Shown here in pieces: positions 1-8,585 of a stretch of DNA of 64,000 nucleotides. Positions within the stretch are counted from its first letter, which is position 1; each line of letters opens with the position of its first letter. Below the pieces are notes generated by a model. It saw only the letters and a program-made list of their open reading frames with translations, did no database searches and was not told the DNA's origin. Both the position numbers and the translations under genes were made by a program. Source of the DNA: Bacteroidales bacterium. GTDB taxonomy: Bacteria > Bacteroidota > Bacteroidia > Bacteroidales > VadinHA17. The DNA is taken from contig JAFGLJ010000027.1 in assembly GCA_016928075.1 (NCBI GenBank), forward strand, positions 62,001 to 126,000, in the 5' to 3' direction.

Positions 1-114
1 TTCAATGCTCTTCTTCAGCTTTTTATAGTTATCAACCAGAATGATATCTCCCTGAAATCCTGACACGGGATAATTCACCAGTTCAGTTTTATCAATATTC
101 TCTTTAAACGTCAT
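1..114 (-). CDS. 3'-5' exonuclease, N-terminal fragment (cut by window edge)
   Basis: Only the first 38 codons are inside the window. The reading frame begins at an ATG (114-112) and stays open to base 1. The opening residues (MTFKENIDKTELVNYP, then a segment like GDIILVDNY) resemble the start of the RNase D-like 3'-5' exonuclease domain proteins of Bacteroidota, in which the GxIxxVD strand leads into the first catalytic acidic motif. The start overlaps the end of the upstream DUF5063 gene by 11 bases, which suggests translational coupling and shared expression. The pairing of this exonuclease with DUF5063 is, from memory, frequent in Bacteroidales. The catalytic DEDD residues lie outside the window, so the family call is an inference from the N-terminus and the neighbour. 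Confidence 0.65.
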   Translation of the reverse strand, partial: MTFKENIDKTELVNYPVSGFQGDIILVDNYKKLKKSIE

Positions 115-718
115 CCTCGCTTTTTTTCCTGAATTCATCCTGTCTGCGTGATATTATCCAATCTGATTTATCACTTTCATCGTTCCCTGACTGTATATCA
201 CCACCAATTTTTTCCAAATCAATCAGGGCATGATGAACCGCCCTTATCGTATTCACCAATGTTTGACCCCAGTAGAGTCTGAAGCTTTCTTTGCACTCCC
301 ATAATGCATCATTCATCAATTCCACTGTGCCCACCCGGTAAACCATAAGGAAATCCTTGATGTCCTGGTAAATATCTGCCAGGTTCTCAGACAGGTTGCA
401 ATAGATAAGTTCTTCAGTAGATCCCTTGTCCTGGTTTACATCTATATAATCATTGGCAGTGCCAAATTTAACGGTGAGTGTGTCTTTGATGTTTTGCCAG
501 TCTTCCTCCCTTACAAATTTTTCTGTTTCTTCATCAAGTTTTGACTCAATTTCCGGGAGATACAAGGCTTTCATATACATAAGTGGTAAAAGTCTCTGGA
601 GAACCAGTAAAAGTTTTCCACCATCTGCAGAGGAAGCATCCTCCAGGAAGCGGCAATATTCATTAGCTACAGCTGTAAATTCTATTACTTCTTTAGAATA
701 GACTAAGTCCTCATCCAT
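104..718 (-). CDS. DUF5063 domain-containing protein
   Basis: This 204-residue soluble, acidic, helical protein matches the DUF5063 pattern of Bacteroidota: an N-terminal helix (YSKEVIEFTAVANEYCRFLE), a conserved LLPLMYMKALYLPEIE segment around residues 44-59, and a later tract with DIYQDIKDFLMVYR and an FRLYWGQTLVNTIRA-type segment in the C-terminal half. No signal peptide or membrane segment is seen. The function of the family is not known to me. The gene overlaps the start of a 3'-5' exonuclease by 11 bases, so the two are probably translated together, which hints at a nucleic-acid-related role. This is inference only. The start is an ATG at 718; recQ lies upstream on the same strand after about 70 bases. 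Confidence 0.8.
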   Translation of the reverse strand: MDEDLVYSKEVIEFTAVANEYCRFLEDASSADGGKLLLVLQRLLPLMYMKALYLPEIESKLDEETEKFVREEDWQNIKDTLTVKFGTANDYIDVNQDKGSTEELIYCNLSENLADIYQDIKDFLMVYRVGTVELMNDALWECKESFRLYWGQTLVNTIRAVHHALIDLEKIGGDIQSGNDESDKSDWIISRRQDEFRKKSEDDV

Positions 719-788
719 AGGAAATATTTTTGGACAAAATTATCCAAATAAATTGTATTAACGAAAGGTGCGGCGAAAGAGAGGGTAT

Positions 789-2702
789 TCAGCTGTTCCA
801 GATAAGGTTTTCGCTATCATCCTTTAATATTTTGTCATGATCGAGCAACCATCGTATTACCTTTATCGTTTTCTCTTCATCTATATCTATTTTAGCCACC
901 ATCTGGTCAGCAGTCATAGGTTTTTCTTCCAGGATATCCTTTATTTTATCCAGTATCTGGTCAAATTCATATTTGCTAAGGTCCAGTTCATTCCTGCTCA
1001 TGCAAACATCACACATTCCACATCTTACCGATTCCTGACCGAAATAGTCGAGAAGCATACTGGCCCTGCATTTAGTTTGTGATGTAACATATTTGATCAT
1101 TTGATCCAGCCGGGACAAGTACTTATCCTTCACATCCTTATGGTTCTCCGGGGAAATATAAAGTGATTTCCTGTCGAGGCGTTCTTCAGTAAATATTATA
1201 AGGGCTGTTCTTTTTCCTGGTATATAGTTTATTATATCTCGGCTGCTCAGGTTTACCAGGAATTTATATATAATATCGCGTGACAGTCCAGATTTTTTAG
1301 ACATTACCTCTTCATTTATAGGCACATATTCAGTGAACATCCCTGTATAGCTCCTGAGAAGAAGTTTTATGAATCCATCCATTGAAGCATTTGCTACCTG
1401 GAATTTATAGAGGTCGTCACGGCTTACCTTGAAATATACTCTTGAGGGATTATTCAGTTCCTCAGTCAGTTCAAGGTATTTCTCCCTTTCAAGAAACTTA
1501 AGGCTGTTATATGCCTGGGTAACAGATAATCTGTATTTGGCAACGAATTCTGCGAGATTAAAATCATATACCACATTTTTGCCGCTTCCAACCGGTATCT
1601 GAAGAAAATTGCATAGCAATTCATATATATTCTTGATATAGTCTACCGAGGGAAATTTTGCATTAACCCTATCCTTTGCCCTGCTAACATCACTGTCGTA
1701 GTATAGCTGAACGGCCCAGGCCTTATTGCCATCCCTGCCTGCCCTTCCGCTTTCCTGGAAATATGATTCAATGGAATCGGGTATATCCCAGTGTATTACA
1801 AACCGTACATCCGCCTTGTCAATACCCATTCCGAAGGCATTTGTTGCAACTATTATCCGTGGTTTCCCCGATGCCCATGCATTCTGTTTCCTTTCCCTCT
1901 GTTCCCTGTTAAGGCCGGCATGATAATAATCAGCCGCAATGTTGTTAGGCACCAGAAATTGTGCAATTTCTTTTGTTTTCTTCCTGCTCCTGACATATAT
2001 AATACCTGATCCTTTAACTTTTTGGAGAGTGTCAAGTACATATTTATTTTTATCTTCCACTTTACGCACAAGATATACCAGGTTCTTACGTTCGAATCCT
2101 GATTTCAATACGTTTCGCTTCCTGAATTCAAGCTTATCCATTATATCATCAACCACTTTCGAGGTAGCGGTGGCTGTAAGGGCAAGGATTGGTACATCTT
2201 TTCCCACCAGTTTCCTTATAACGGCTATATTTAGATAGGAAGGTCGGAAATCATATCCCCACTGCGATATACAGTGAGCTTCATCTACTGCAATAAGAGT
2301 AACATTCATTGCTCCCACCCTTTTTTCAAAAATCTGTGATTTTATTCTTTCAGGTGAGATATACAGGAATTTATAATCGCCATAAATGCAATTATCAAAT
2401 GAGATATCTATTTCTTCCCGTGTCATTCCTGAATGTATGGCCATTGCCCTGATATTCATTTGCCTGAGCTTATCTACCTGGTCTTTCATCAGTGCGATGA
2501 GCGGTGTAATAACTATACATAATCCTTCTGAAGCAAGTGCAGGTATCTGGAATGTAAGTGACTTTCCCCCTCCTGTAGGCATCAATCCCAATGTATCATT
2601 ACCCTCAGCTATTGATTTCAGTATTTCCTCCTGTAAGGGCCTGAATGAGGTATATCCCCAGTAACGGGTCAGAATTTTCCTGTATTCGTCCAAGCGTTTC
2701 AT
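789..2702 (-). CDS. recQ: RecQ-family ATP-dependent DNA helicase
   Basis: A 637-residue superfamily 2 helicase that unwinds DNA 3'-5' in recombination and repair. Visible motifs are the Walker A MPTGGGKS (GGGKS at 44-48), the DEAH box with the RecQ aromatic-rich loop DEAHCISQWGYDFRPSY (from 140), TATAT (motif III), and motif VI-like ESGRAGRDG. The RecQ zinc-binding module is present with cysteines at about 545, 561, 564 and 567. The C-terminal 70 residues form a short winged-helix-like tail; I do not recognise an HRDC domain. Length fits bacterial RecQ. The ATG start is divergent from guaB over a 153-base gap, with a candidate promoter at 2741-2748. A second RecQ elsewhere in the genome is possible, so the gene symbol is by family. 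Confidence 0.93.
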   Translation of the reverse strand: MKRLDEYRKILTRYWGYTSFRPLQEEILKSIAEGNDTLGLMPTGGGKSLTFQIPALASEGLCIVITPLIALMKDQVDKLRQMNIRAMAIHSGMTREEIDISFDNCIYGDYKFLYISPERIKSQIFEKRVGAMNVTLIAVDEAHCISQWGYDFRPSYLNIAVIRKLVGKDVPILALTATATSKVVDDIMDKLEFRKRNVLKSGFERKNLVYLVRKVEDKNKYVLDTLQKVKGSGIIYVRSRKKTKEIAQFLVPNNIAADYYHAGLNREQRERKQNAWASGKPRIIVATNAFGMGIDKADVRFVIHWDIPDSIESYFQESGRAGRDGNKAWAVQLYYDSDVSRAKDRVNAKFPSVDYIKNIYELLCNFLQIPVGSGKNVVYDFNLAEFVAKYRLSVTQAYNSLKFLEREKYLELTEELNNPSRVYFKVSRDDLYKFQVANASMDGFIKLLLRSYTGMFTEYVPINEEVMSKKSGLSRDIIYKFLVNLSSRDIINYIPGKRTALIIFTEERLDRKSLYISPENHKDVKDKYLSRLDQMIKYVTSQTKCRASMLLDYFGQESVRCGMCDVCMSRNELDLSKYEFDQILDKIKDILEEKPMTADQMVAKIDIDEEKTIKVIRWLLDHDKILKDDSENLIWNS

Positions 2703-2740
2703 AAATTGGATGGCAGTGGGTAAGATTTATGCTTTAAATA

Positions 2741-2748
2741 CAAAAATA
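2741..2748 (-). promoter_or_regulatory. Candidate recQ promoter -7 element
   Basis: On the minus strand this reads TATTTTTG, an exact match to the Bacteroidota -7 consensus TAnnTTTG. It lies about 39 bases upstream of the recQ ATG, giving a short leader. No clear -33 TTTG partner is found at the usual spacing, so the call rests on one box. Confidence 0.4.
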
Positions 2749-2820
2749 ATAACTGTAATTCAATTTTTTAGCCATGGGAAAAAATAAAAGACAGCTGTTT
2801 AAGCAATCATCAATTTTTTG

Positions 2821-2827
2821 TATCTTG
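2821..2827 (+). promoter_or_regulatory. Candidate guaB promoter -7 element
   Basis: TATCTTG followed by C lies 29 bases before the guaB start. It resembles the Bacteroidota -7 box TAnnTTTG with one T missing. It is preceded by a T-rich run. No riboswitch-like structure is visible in the short leader. Confidence 0.35.
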
Positions 2828-2855
2828 CGCAATCAAAATCAAATACCTGTTACTT

Positions 2856-4322
2856 ATGTCTTTTCTTGATGATAAAGTGGTTATGGAGGGTATAACATTC
2901 GACGATGTACTGCTTATCCCTTCCTATTCGAATGTCCTTCCCAGAAAGGTAAATATAAGTTCAAAATTTACCAGGAAAATCAGCCTGAATACGCCAATAG
3001 TATCAGCTGCCATGGACACCGTTACTGAAGCTGAGCTGGCCATTGCCATAGCCCGTGAAGGAGGTATAGGGGTAATACATAAAAACATGTCAATCGAGAA
3101 ACAGGCTATGCAGGTCAGAAAAGTTAAGAGGGCAGAAAATGTGATGATTCTTGAACCTGTAAGCATAGGTATTGATGCAACAGTCTCAGAGGCTCTGGAA
3201 CTGATGAGAGATTATAAAATCGGTGGCATACCGGTTATAAAAGAGAATAATATCCTGGTAGGCATTGTGACGAACAGGGATCTCAGATTTGAGAACCAGA
3301 TGACAAAGAAGATTTCTGAAATTATGACCACGAATCTCATTACCACCGACCAGGAAACAGACCTCGAGAAGGCTGCAGATATTCTGCAGAAGCATAAGAT
3401 TGAAAAACTCCCTATTGTAAATGAAAAAAATCAGCTTGTGGGTCTAATAACCTACAAAGACATCACCAAGACAAAGGACAGACCGACAGCATGTAAAGAT
3501 AATAAGGGAAGGTTAAGGGTAGCAGGTGCAATAGGTATAGCACCCGACACACTGGATAGAGCTACAGCACTTATCAATGCCAATGTTGATGCATTATCAA
3601 TAGACACTGCGCATGCTCATACTGAGAATGTTGTACAAATACTGAGAGATATCAAGAGGAATTTCCCCGATACGGAAGTCATAGCAGGAAATATTGGTAC
3701 GGCTGAAGCTGCGATAATGATGGCTGATGAAGGGGCTGACGCGGTTAAGGTTGGAATCGGACCCGGATCAATTTGCACAACAAGAATAGTTGCAGGGGTT
3801 GGTATTCCACAACTCTCGGCAATCTATAATGTTGCAAAAGCATTGGAAGGATCGGGCATTCCAATAATAGCAGACGGTGGAATTAGATATTCGGGAGATA
3901 TAGTAAAAGCCATTGCTGCAGGGGCAGATTCAATAATGGCCGGTTCACTGTTTGCAGGAGTGGAAGAATCGCCCGGTGAAACAATAATATATAACGGCCG
4001 TAAGTTTAAATCGTACCGTGGCATGGGCTCAATAGAGGCAATGCAACTGGGATCAAACGACAGATACTTCCAGGATATTGAAGATGACATAAAGAAACTT
4101 GTACCTGAAGGTATAGCTGCAAGGGTACCATACAAGGGCACACTCTCTGAAGTAGTTTACCAGATGATTGGCGGACTGAGGGCCGGGATGGGCTATTGTG
4201 GCGCCGCAGATATTGCCGCACTCAAAAAAGCACGCTTTGTTCAAATCACCCATTCAGGTATAATTGAAAGTCATCCTCACGATGTAACCATAACAAGGGA
4301 AGCTCCCAATTACAGCAGATAA
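2856..4322 (+). CDS. guaB: IMP dehydrogenase
   Basis: This enzyme oxidises IMP to XMP with NAD+, the committed step of GMP synthesis in the cytosol. The 488 residues match the usual length. The N-terminal barrel start ([15 protein letters not shown] at 11-25) and the SAAMDTVTE motif are followed by two CBS domains at roughly 97-150 and 155-205. The catalytic loop [10 protein letters not shown] places the nucleophilic cysteine at residue 307. The flap and IMP-binding segments ([24 protein letters not shown]) are intact. The ATG start follows the candidate promoter closely. The gene is followed after 24 bases by the parvulin/OstA run, so read-through from guaB into that run is possible. Confidence 0.98.
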   Translation: MSFLDDKVVMEGITFDDVLLIPSYSNVLPRKVNISSKFTRKISLNTPIVSAAMDTVTEAELAIAIAREGGIGVIHKNMSIEKQAMQVRKVKRAENVMILEPVSIGIDATVSEALELMRDYKIGGIPVIKENNILVGIVTNRDLRFENQMTKKISEIMTTNLITTDQETDLEKAADILQKHKIEKLPIVNEKNQLVGLITYKDITKTKDRPTACKDNKGRLRVAGAIGIAPDTLDRATALINANVDALSIDTAHAHTENVVQILRDIKRNFPDTEVIAGNIGTAEAAIMMADEGADAVKVGIGPGSICTTRIVAGVGIPQLSAIYNVAKALEGSGIPIIADGGIRYSGDIVKAIAAGADSIMAGSLFAGVEESPGETIIYNGRKFKSYRGMGSIEAMQLGSNDRYFQDIEDDIKKLVPEGIAARVPYKGTLSEVVYQMIGGLRAGMGYCGAADIAALKKARFVQITHSGIIESHPHDVTITREAPNYSR

Positions 4323-4346
4323 TATCCTGAAATTAATAGTAATATT

Positions 4347-6314
4347 ATGGAAATCAGGAAGCTTATAACTTACACAGTTCTTCTATTACTTACAGTTAAC
4401 CTGAATGCCCAGACAAATGATTTCCTCCTGAAAGTTAACGACAGGGAAGTTAGTGCCGATGAGTTTAAATGGCTATACCTGAAAAATAACAGTGGTGATT
4501 ATTATACCGAAATAGATGAGTATCTCGATTTATACACCAGGCTGAGATTAAAAGTTGAAGCAGCCGAAGAAGCGGGCATACACAAGAGTGCTTCATTTAA
4601 ATCCGAATTAGAGGGTTACAGGAAACAACTGGCCAAGAATTACCTTACCGACCAGGATGTTAAAGACAGACTGCTTGAAGGAGCATATGAAAAATACAAA
4701 ACAGAAATTCATGCACTGCATATCCTGATCAAATGTCCGGCAGATGCATCACCTGAAGATACGCTCAGTGCATATAACCGAGCCATGAACATAAGACAGA
4801 GAATCAGACTTGGCGAACCATTCGAGTCTGTCGCAAAAGGTGCCAGTGATGATCCCATGGTTAATATTAATGGTGGCAATCTTGGATATTTTACAGTTTT
4901 CCAGACTCCCCTGCCATTTGAAAATACAGTTTACAATATGAAACCCGGTGAGCTCTCAGAACCTGTGAGAACAGCCAATGGATTTCATATAATAAAAGTA
5001 CAGGATAGAAGGGCAAACCAGGGCAGAATCAAAGTAACACATATTATGAAAGCCACACCCCCGGGAACCACTGAAGAAGCAAGAGCCAGGGCAAAAAATG
5101 AGATTGACAGCCTATATCATCTGCTTCAGAACGGAGCCGATTTCAGTGAACTGGCAAAGAATAATTCAGATGATATGATGACTGCTCCGAACGGTGGTGA
5201 ACTGCCATGGTTCGGTAGTGGTGAAATGATTCACGAATTCAGTATAGCAGCTTTCAGTCTTTTAAGAGATAATGAGTATACAGAACCAGTTAAGACAGTG
5301 TACGGATGGCATATAATAAAACGGCTTGACAAGCAGCCTTTTCCTGAATATGAAGAAGCAAAAAAATACCTCCAAAGCAGACTATCAAACTCATACCTTT
5401 TGTCAGTAAGCAGGAAATCATTTGCCGATAATCTCAAGAAAGAATACAATTATAAACACCACAGTAATGCACTGGAATGGTTTTACTCAATTGCAGATTC
5501 AACATTCAGACACGGCAATGATTATATTATAACCGAAAAGGTTCCGCGCGAGGTACTGTATTCATTTGCTTCTGAAGAATGCATGATGTCCGAATTTGCC
5601 GGATATATCAAGGAGTATGGCAGCCAGGCACCTGATTACAACTCTGAAATATTCATCAATACACTGCTCGATCAAAAAGTCTATAACCATCTTATTGAAT
5701 ATGAAAATTCAATTCTTGAAGAAAAATACCCTGCATTTTCTTATCTCATGAATGAATTTTATGATGGCATGATGTTATTTGAAATATCAGACAGCCTGAT
5801 ATGGAAAAGGCCAGAAAACGACAACAACGGACTGAAACAGTATTATGATACCAGGAAGGATGAATTTATTGAAAAAGAGGAAGCAATGGCAAGAATATAC
5901 GAGATCTCTCAAGATGCGGGAAAAAGGAAAACAAGAAAAATAATAAAGGCCATAAGAAGACACCACGACAACGGGAATTACTACCGTGAGGTAATGAATG
6001 TTGCTGTCTCAGGAGGAGATACACTTGTAAGAATAACTGAAGGAACATGGAAAAAAGGTGAAGATGTAATTCTTGATGATATAAGATGGAACAGGGGTTT
6101 AAGTCAGCAGAAAACAAATAATGGTATAATACTTGTTGATATACTCACGATCAAAAAGGAAAGGTACAAGGATTTTGAAGATGTTAAAGGTAAAATCTTA
6201 ACCGATTATCAGAAATACCTTGAAGAAAAATGGCTCGGTGAATTAAAGAGTAAATACAAGGTATCGGTTAACAGGGAATTATTGGAAAAACTTAAATCGG
6301 AAATAGGGAAATGA
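4347..6314 (+). CDS. Periplasmic SurA-like peptidylprolyl isomerase, two parvulin domains
   Basis: A 655-residue exported parvulin-type chaperone/isomerase. Residues 1-22 form a signal peptide (a run of leucines ending NLNAQ). A SurA-like helical N-domain follows, then two PpiC-type domains at about 120-220 and 228-330. Both show the family's conserved landmarks: HILIK/HIMKA, NGGxLGYF/NGGELPWF and GFHIIK/GWHIIK. The remaining ~320 residues are helical and unassigned, longer than in classical SurA. Such proteins assist folding of outer-membrane proteins in the periplasm. It overlaps the next gene by four bases (ATGA), which suggests translational coupling. It begins a four-gene envelope-biogenesis run ending in an OstA-like protein. 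Confidence 0.9.
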   Translation: MEIRKLITYTVLLLLTVNLNAQTNDFLLKVNDREVSADEFKWLYLKNNSGDYYTEIDEYLDLYTRLRLKVEAAEEAGIHKSASFKSELEGYRKQLAKNYLTDQDVKDRLLEGAYEKYKTEIHALHILIKCPADASPEDTLSAYNRAMNIRQRIRLGEPFESVAKGASDDPMVNINGGNLGYFTVFQTPLPFENTVYNMKPGELSEPVRTANGFHIIKVQDRRANQGRIKVTHIMKATPPGTTEEARARAKNEIDSLYHLLQNGADFSELAKNNSDDMMTAPNGGELPWFGSGEMIHEFSIAAFSLLRDNEYTEPVKTVYGWHIIKRLDKQPFPEYEEAKKYLQSRLSNSYLLSVSRKSFADNLKKEYNYKHHSNALEWFYSIADSTFRHGNDYIITEKVPREVLYSFASEECMMSEFAGYIKEYGSQAPDYNSEIFINTLLDQKVYNHLIEYENSILEEKYPAFSYLMNEFYDGMMLFEISDSLIWKRPENDNNGLKQYYDTRKDEFIEKEEAMARIYEISQDAGKRKTRKIIKAIRRHHDNGNYYREVMNVAVSGGDTLVRITEGTWKKGEDVILDDIRWNRGLSQQKTNNGIILVDILTIKKERYKDFEDVKGKILTDYQKYLEEKWLGELKSKYKVSVNRELLEKLKSEIGK

Positions 6315-7162
6315 GAACAATTATTACTGCTGTCAGCATTTTGCTTTCTATGTTTGCATGCACAAAATATAACAATGACGCCAATCGTGTAATTGTAGCA
6401 CAGGTGGACTATAGGTCCCTGTTTGCCGACCAGATACCCGTTAAAACAAATAATGGGCTCAGCAGTGAAGACAGTATTAGTATTGCACGTAATTACATAG
6501 ACAGATGGATAAGGAATGAACTGATATTGAGAAAGGCTGAGGAAAACCTTTCAGAAGAATACCAGGCAGAAATCAACAGCAAGCTGGAAGAAACAAGGGC
6601 AAACCTGATGATATACCAGTATGAACAGCAAATGATGCTACAGAAAATGGATACGACGGTAACAGAAAAGCAGATATTGGATTATTATGATAATCACTTA
6701 CAGAATTTTAATCTGCAGAACAATATCATTAAAGTTTTGTTTCTCAAGCTGCCTTATGAGGCTCCGAACATTGACAGGGCGAGAGCCTGGTACAGGTCAG
6801 ATCAACAAACTGATATCCAGAGCCTTGAAAGTTACGCATACCAGTTTGCAGAAAAATTTGACGATTTTGGAGAAAAGTGGATTAACATGAATTTCCTGCT
6901 GAGGGAATTACCTGCCAATATTGATAACGAATCATACTTTCTCAGAAACAACCGGTATTATGAGACAAGTGATGCCGATTTCCATTATTTTGTTAACATC
7001 CGTGACTTCAGACTGAAGGGATCAGTAGCACCAATTGATTATGTGAGAGACGACATCAAGACTATAATACTTAACAACAGAAAGATAGATTTTTTGCAGG
7101 AACTTGAAAACGGCATTTATAACGAGGGGATCAGAGACAACAGCTTCCGTGTTTTCAAATAG
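6311..7162 (+). CDS. Lipoprotein related to periplasmic peptidylprolyl isomerases
   Basis: A 283-residue protein with a lipoprotein signal (lipobox-like SMFAC, cysteine at residue 17). After it come SurA-N-like helices (NYIDRWIRNELILRKAEENL). The region from about residue 135, with IIKVLFLKLPYEAP, sits where a parvulin domain would be, but the hallmark NGGxLG and GFHIIK motifs are missing. It is therefore probably a chaperone with a degenerate or inactive parvulin domain. It starts within the stop of the previous gene (ATGA) and is followed after 73 bases by a SurA homologue. Its position between two active-looking isomerases suggests a shared periplasmic role in outer-membrane protein assembly. 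That role is inference. Confidence 0.75.
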   Translation: MRTIITAVSILLSMFACTKYNNDANRVIVAQVDYRSLFADQIPVKTNNGLSSEDSISIARNYIDRWIRNELILRKAEENLSEEYQAEINSKLEETRANLMIYQYEQQMMLQKMDTTVTEKQILDYYDNHLQNFNLQNNIIKVLFLKLPYEAPNIDRARAWYRSDQQTDIQSLESYAYQFAEKFDDFGEKWINMNFLLRELPANIDNESYFLRNNRYYETSDADFHYFVNIRDFRLKGSVAPIDYVRDDIKTIILNNRKIDFLQELENGIYNEGIRDNSFRVFK

Positions 7163-7235
7163 ACTGAAATAGAATTATTATAAGGTTCGAAATAAATTAT
7201 AAATACAGGAGTTAATTAAAAGAAGAAGCATAGAG

Positions 7236-8585
7236 ATGAAAATACTCAATCGCATAATTATCAGCCTTTTTACATTTGTATTGGTTACGACTACATCAAA
7301 CTCGCAATATATTATTGATGAGGTTTCTGCTATTGTTGGTGATGAAACAGTTTTTCTTTCTGATGTCGAGAACATGGTTCTGCAGCAGATCACCATGGGT
7401 GACAACCGCCCAATTGAAAGAATAAGATGTGAGGTTTTTGAAGATCTGATGGTGCAGTTATTGTTTCTTGACCAGGCAAGGCTAGACAGTATAGAGATTT
7501 CCAGTGATGACATCAACAGGATGCTTGACGAAAGGCTGAATGATTTTGTATTGCGTGCCGGATCGGAAGAAAACCTGGAGGGATATTTTAGAAAAAGCAT
7601 GGTAGAAATAAGACGAGACCTCAGGCCAATGATGGAAAATCAACAGCTGGCAGCACAGGTTCAGAATAACCTTGCCATGGATATAACCATTACCCCTGAA
7701 GAAGTAAAAGGATACTACGAATCTATTCCTCCTGAAAATATACCACTTGTACCAGCCCATGTAGAGATAAGTATAATCCAGATTAATCCTCCCGGGCTGG
7801 AACAGAGTAAGCTTGAAACAAGGCAACAGCTGCTTAACCTGCGCAGGAGAATTATCGAGGGGGAAAGTTTCAGGGCTCTTGCAGTTCTATACTCCGAGGA
7901 TGAACAGTCTGCAGCCAACGGAGGCGAAATAGGATTTCAGGTAAGGGGTAACCTTGACAGGGTATATGCTGATGAAGCATTCAGCCTGAAAGAGAACCAG
8001 GTATCAAAGGTTATTGAATCAGAATTTGGTTTCCATATTATTGAACTTATAGAAAGAAAGGGAGATATGGTAAATACCCGGCATATTTTAATCAAGCCTA
8101 AAATAAAACCGGAACAGGCAATAGAAGCCAAAAACCGGCTCGACAGTATAGCAGATCTCATTCGCTCTGACTCGCTCAGCTTTAAGAATGCAGCTTTAAT
8201 GTATTCAACACACCGCGACAGCAGGATGAACGGTGGAGTATATGTTACAAGTGATACAAGAGAAAGCCTTATCGAGATTGACAGGTTGCAAAGGGAAATG
8301 TATCTGATTGTAAGAGATATGAATATCAACGAAATATCAGACGGTTTCCAGATGAAAGATGAGACGGGTAATACTGTATTCAGGATAATTAAGCTTAATA
8401 AACAAACCGAACCCCATGTCGCTAATCTAAAAGAAGATTATAATTACCTCCAGGAGCTTGCCCTTGCAAATAAACGTGCCGGAGTTTACCAGGACTGGAT
8501 CAAGGAAAAAATGGAAATGACATACATAAAGATTAGCGACAAGTTCAGAACATGTAATTTCAGGAACAAGGGATGGCTCAAATGA
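7236..8585 (+). CDS. surA: SurA-like periplasmic chaperone/peptidylprolyl isomerase
   Basis: 449 residues, close to the usual SurA length. An N-terminal signal peptide (about 1-23, ending SNSQ) is followed by the classical SurA opening, IIDEVSAIVGDETVFLSDVE, and a helical N-domain to about residue 150. Two parvulin domains follow at about 174-274 (NGGEIGF, FGFHIIEL) and 280-385 (TRHILIKP, NGGVYV). The second domain has a weaker signature. A short C-terminal helix completes the SurA N-P1-P2-C layout. It delivers unfolded outer-membrane proteins to the BAM complex. The stop codon overlaps the ATG of the OstA-like gene in an ATGA arrangement, so the two are probably translationally coupled. Confidence 0.9.
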   Translation: MKILNRIIISLFTFVLVTTTSNSQYIIDEVSAIVGDETVFLSDVENMVLQQITMGDNRPIERIRCEVFEDLMVQLLFLDQARLDSIEISSDDINRMLDERLNDFVLRAGSEENLEGYFRKSMVEIRRDLRPMMENQQLAAQVQNNLAMDITITPEEVKGYYESIPPENIPLVPAHVEISIIQINPPGLEQSKLETRQQLLNLRRRIIEGESFRALAVLYSEDEQSAANGGEIGFQVRGNLDRVYADEAFSLKENQVSKVIESEFGFHIIELIERKGDMVNTRHILIKPKIKPEQAIEAKNRLDSIADLIRSDSLSFKNAALMYSTHRDSRMNGGVYVTSDTRESLIEIDRLQREMYLIVRDMNINEISDGFQMKDETGNTVFRIIKLNKQTEPHVANLKEDYNYLQELALANKRAGVYQDWIKEKMEMTYIKISDKFRTCNFRNKGWLK

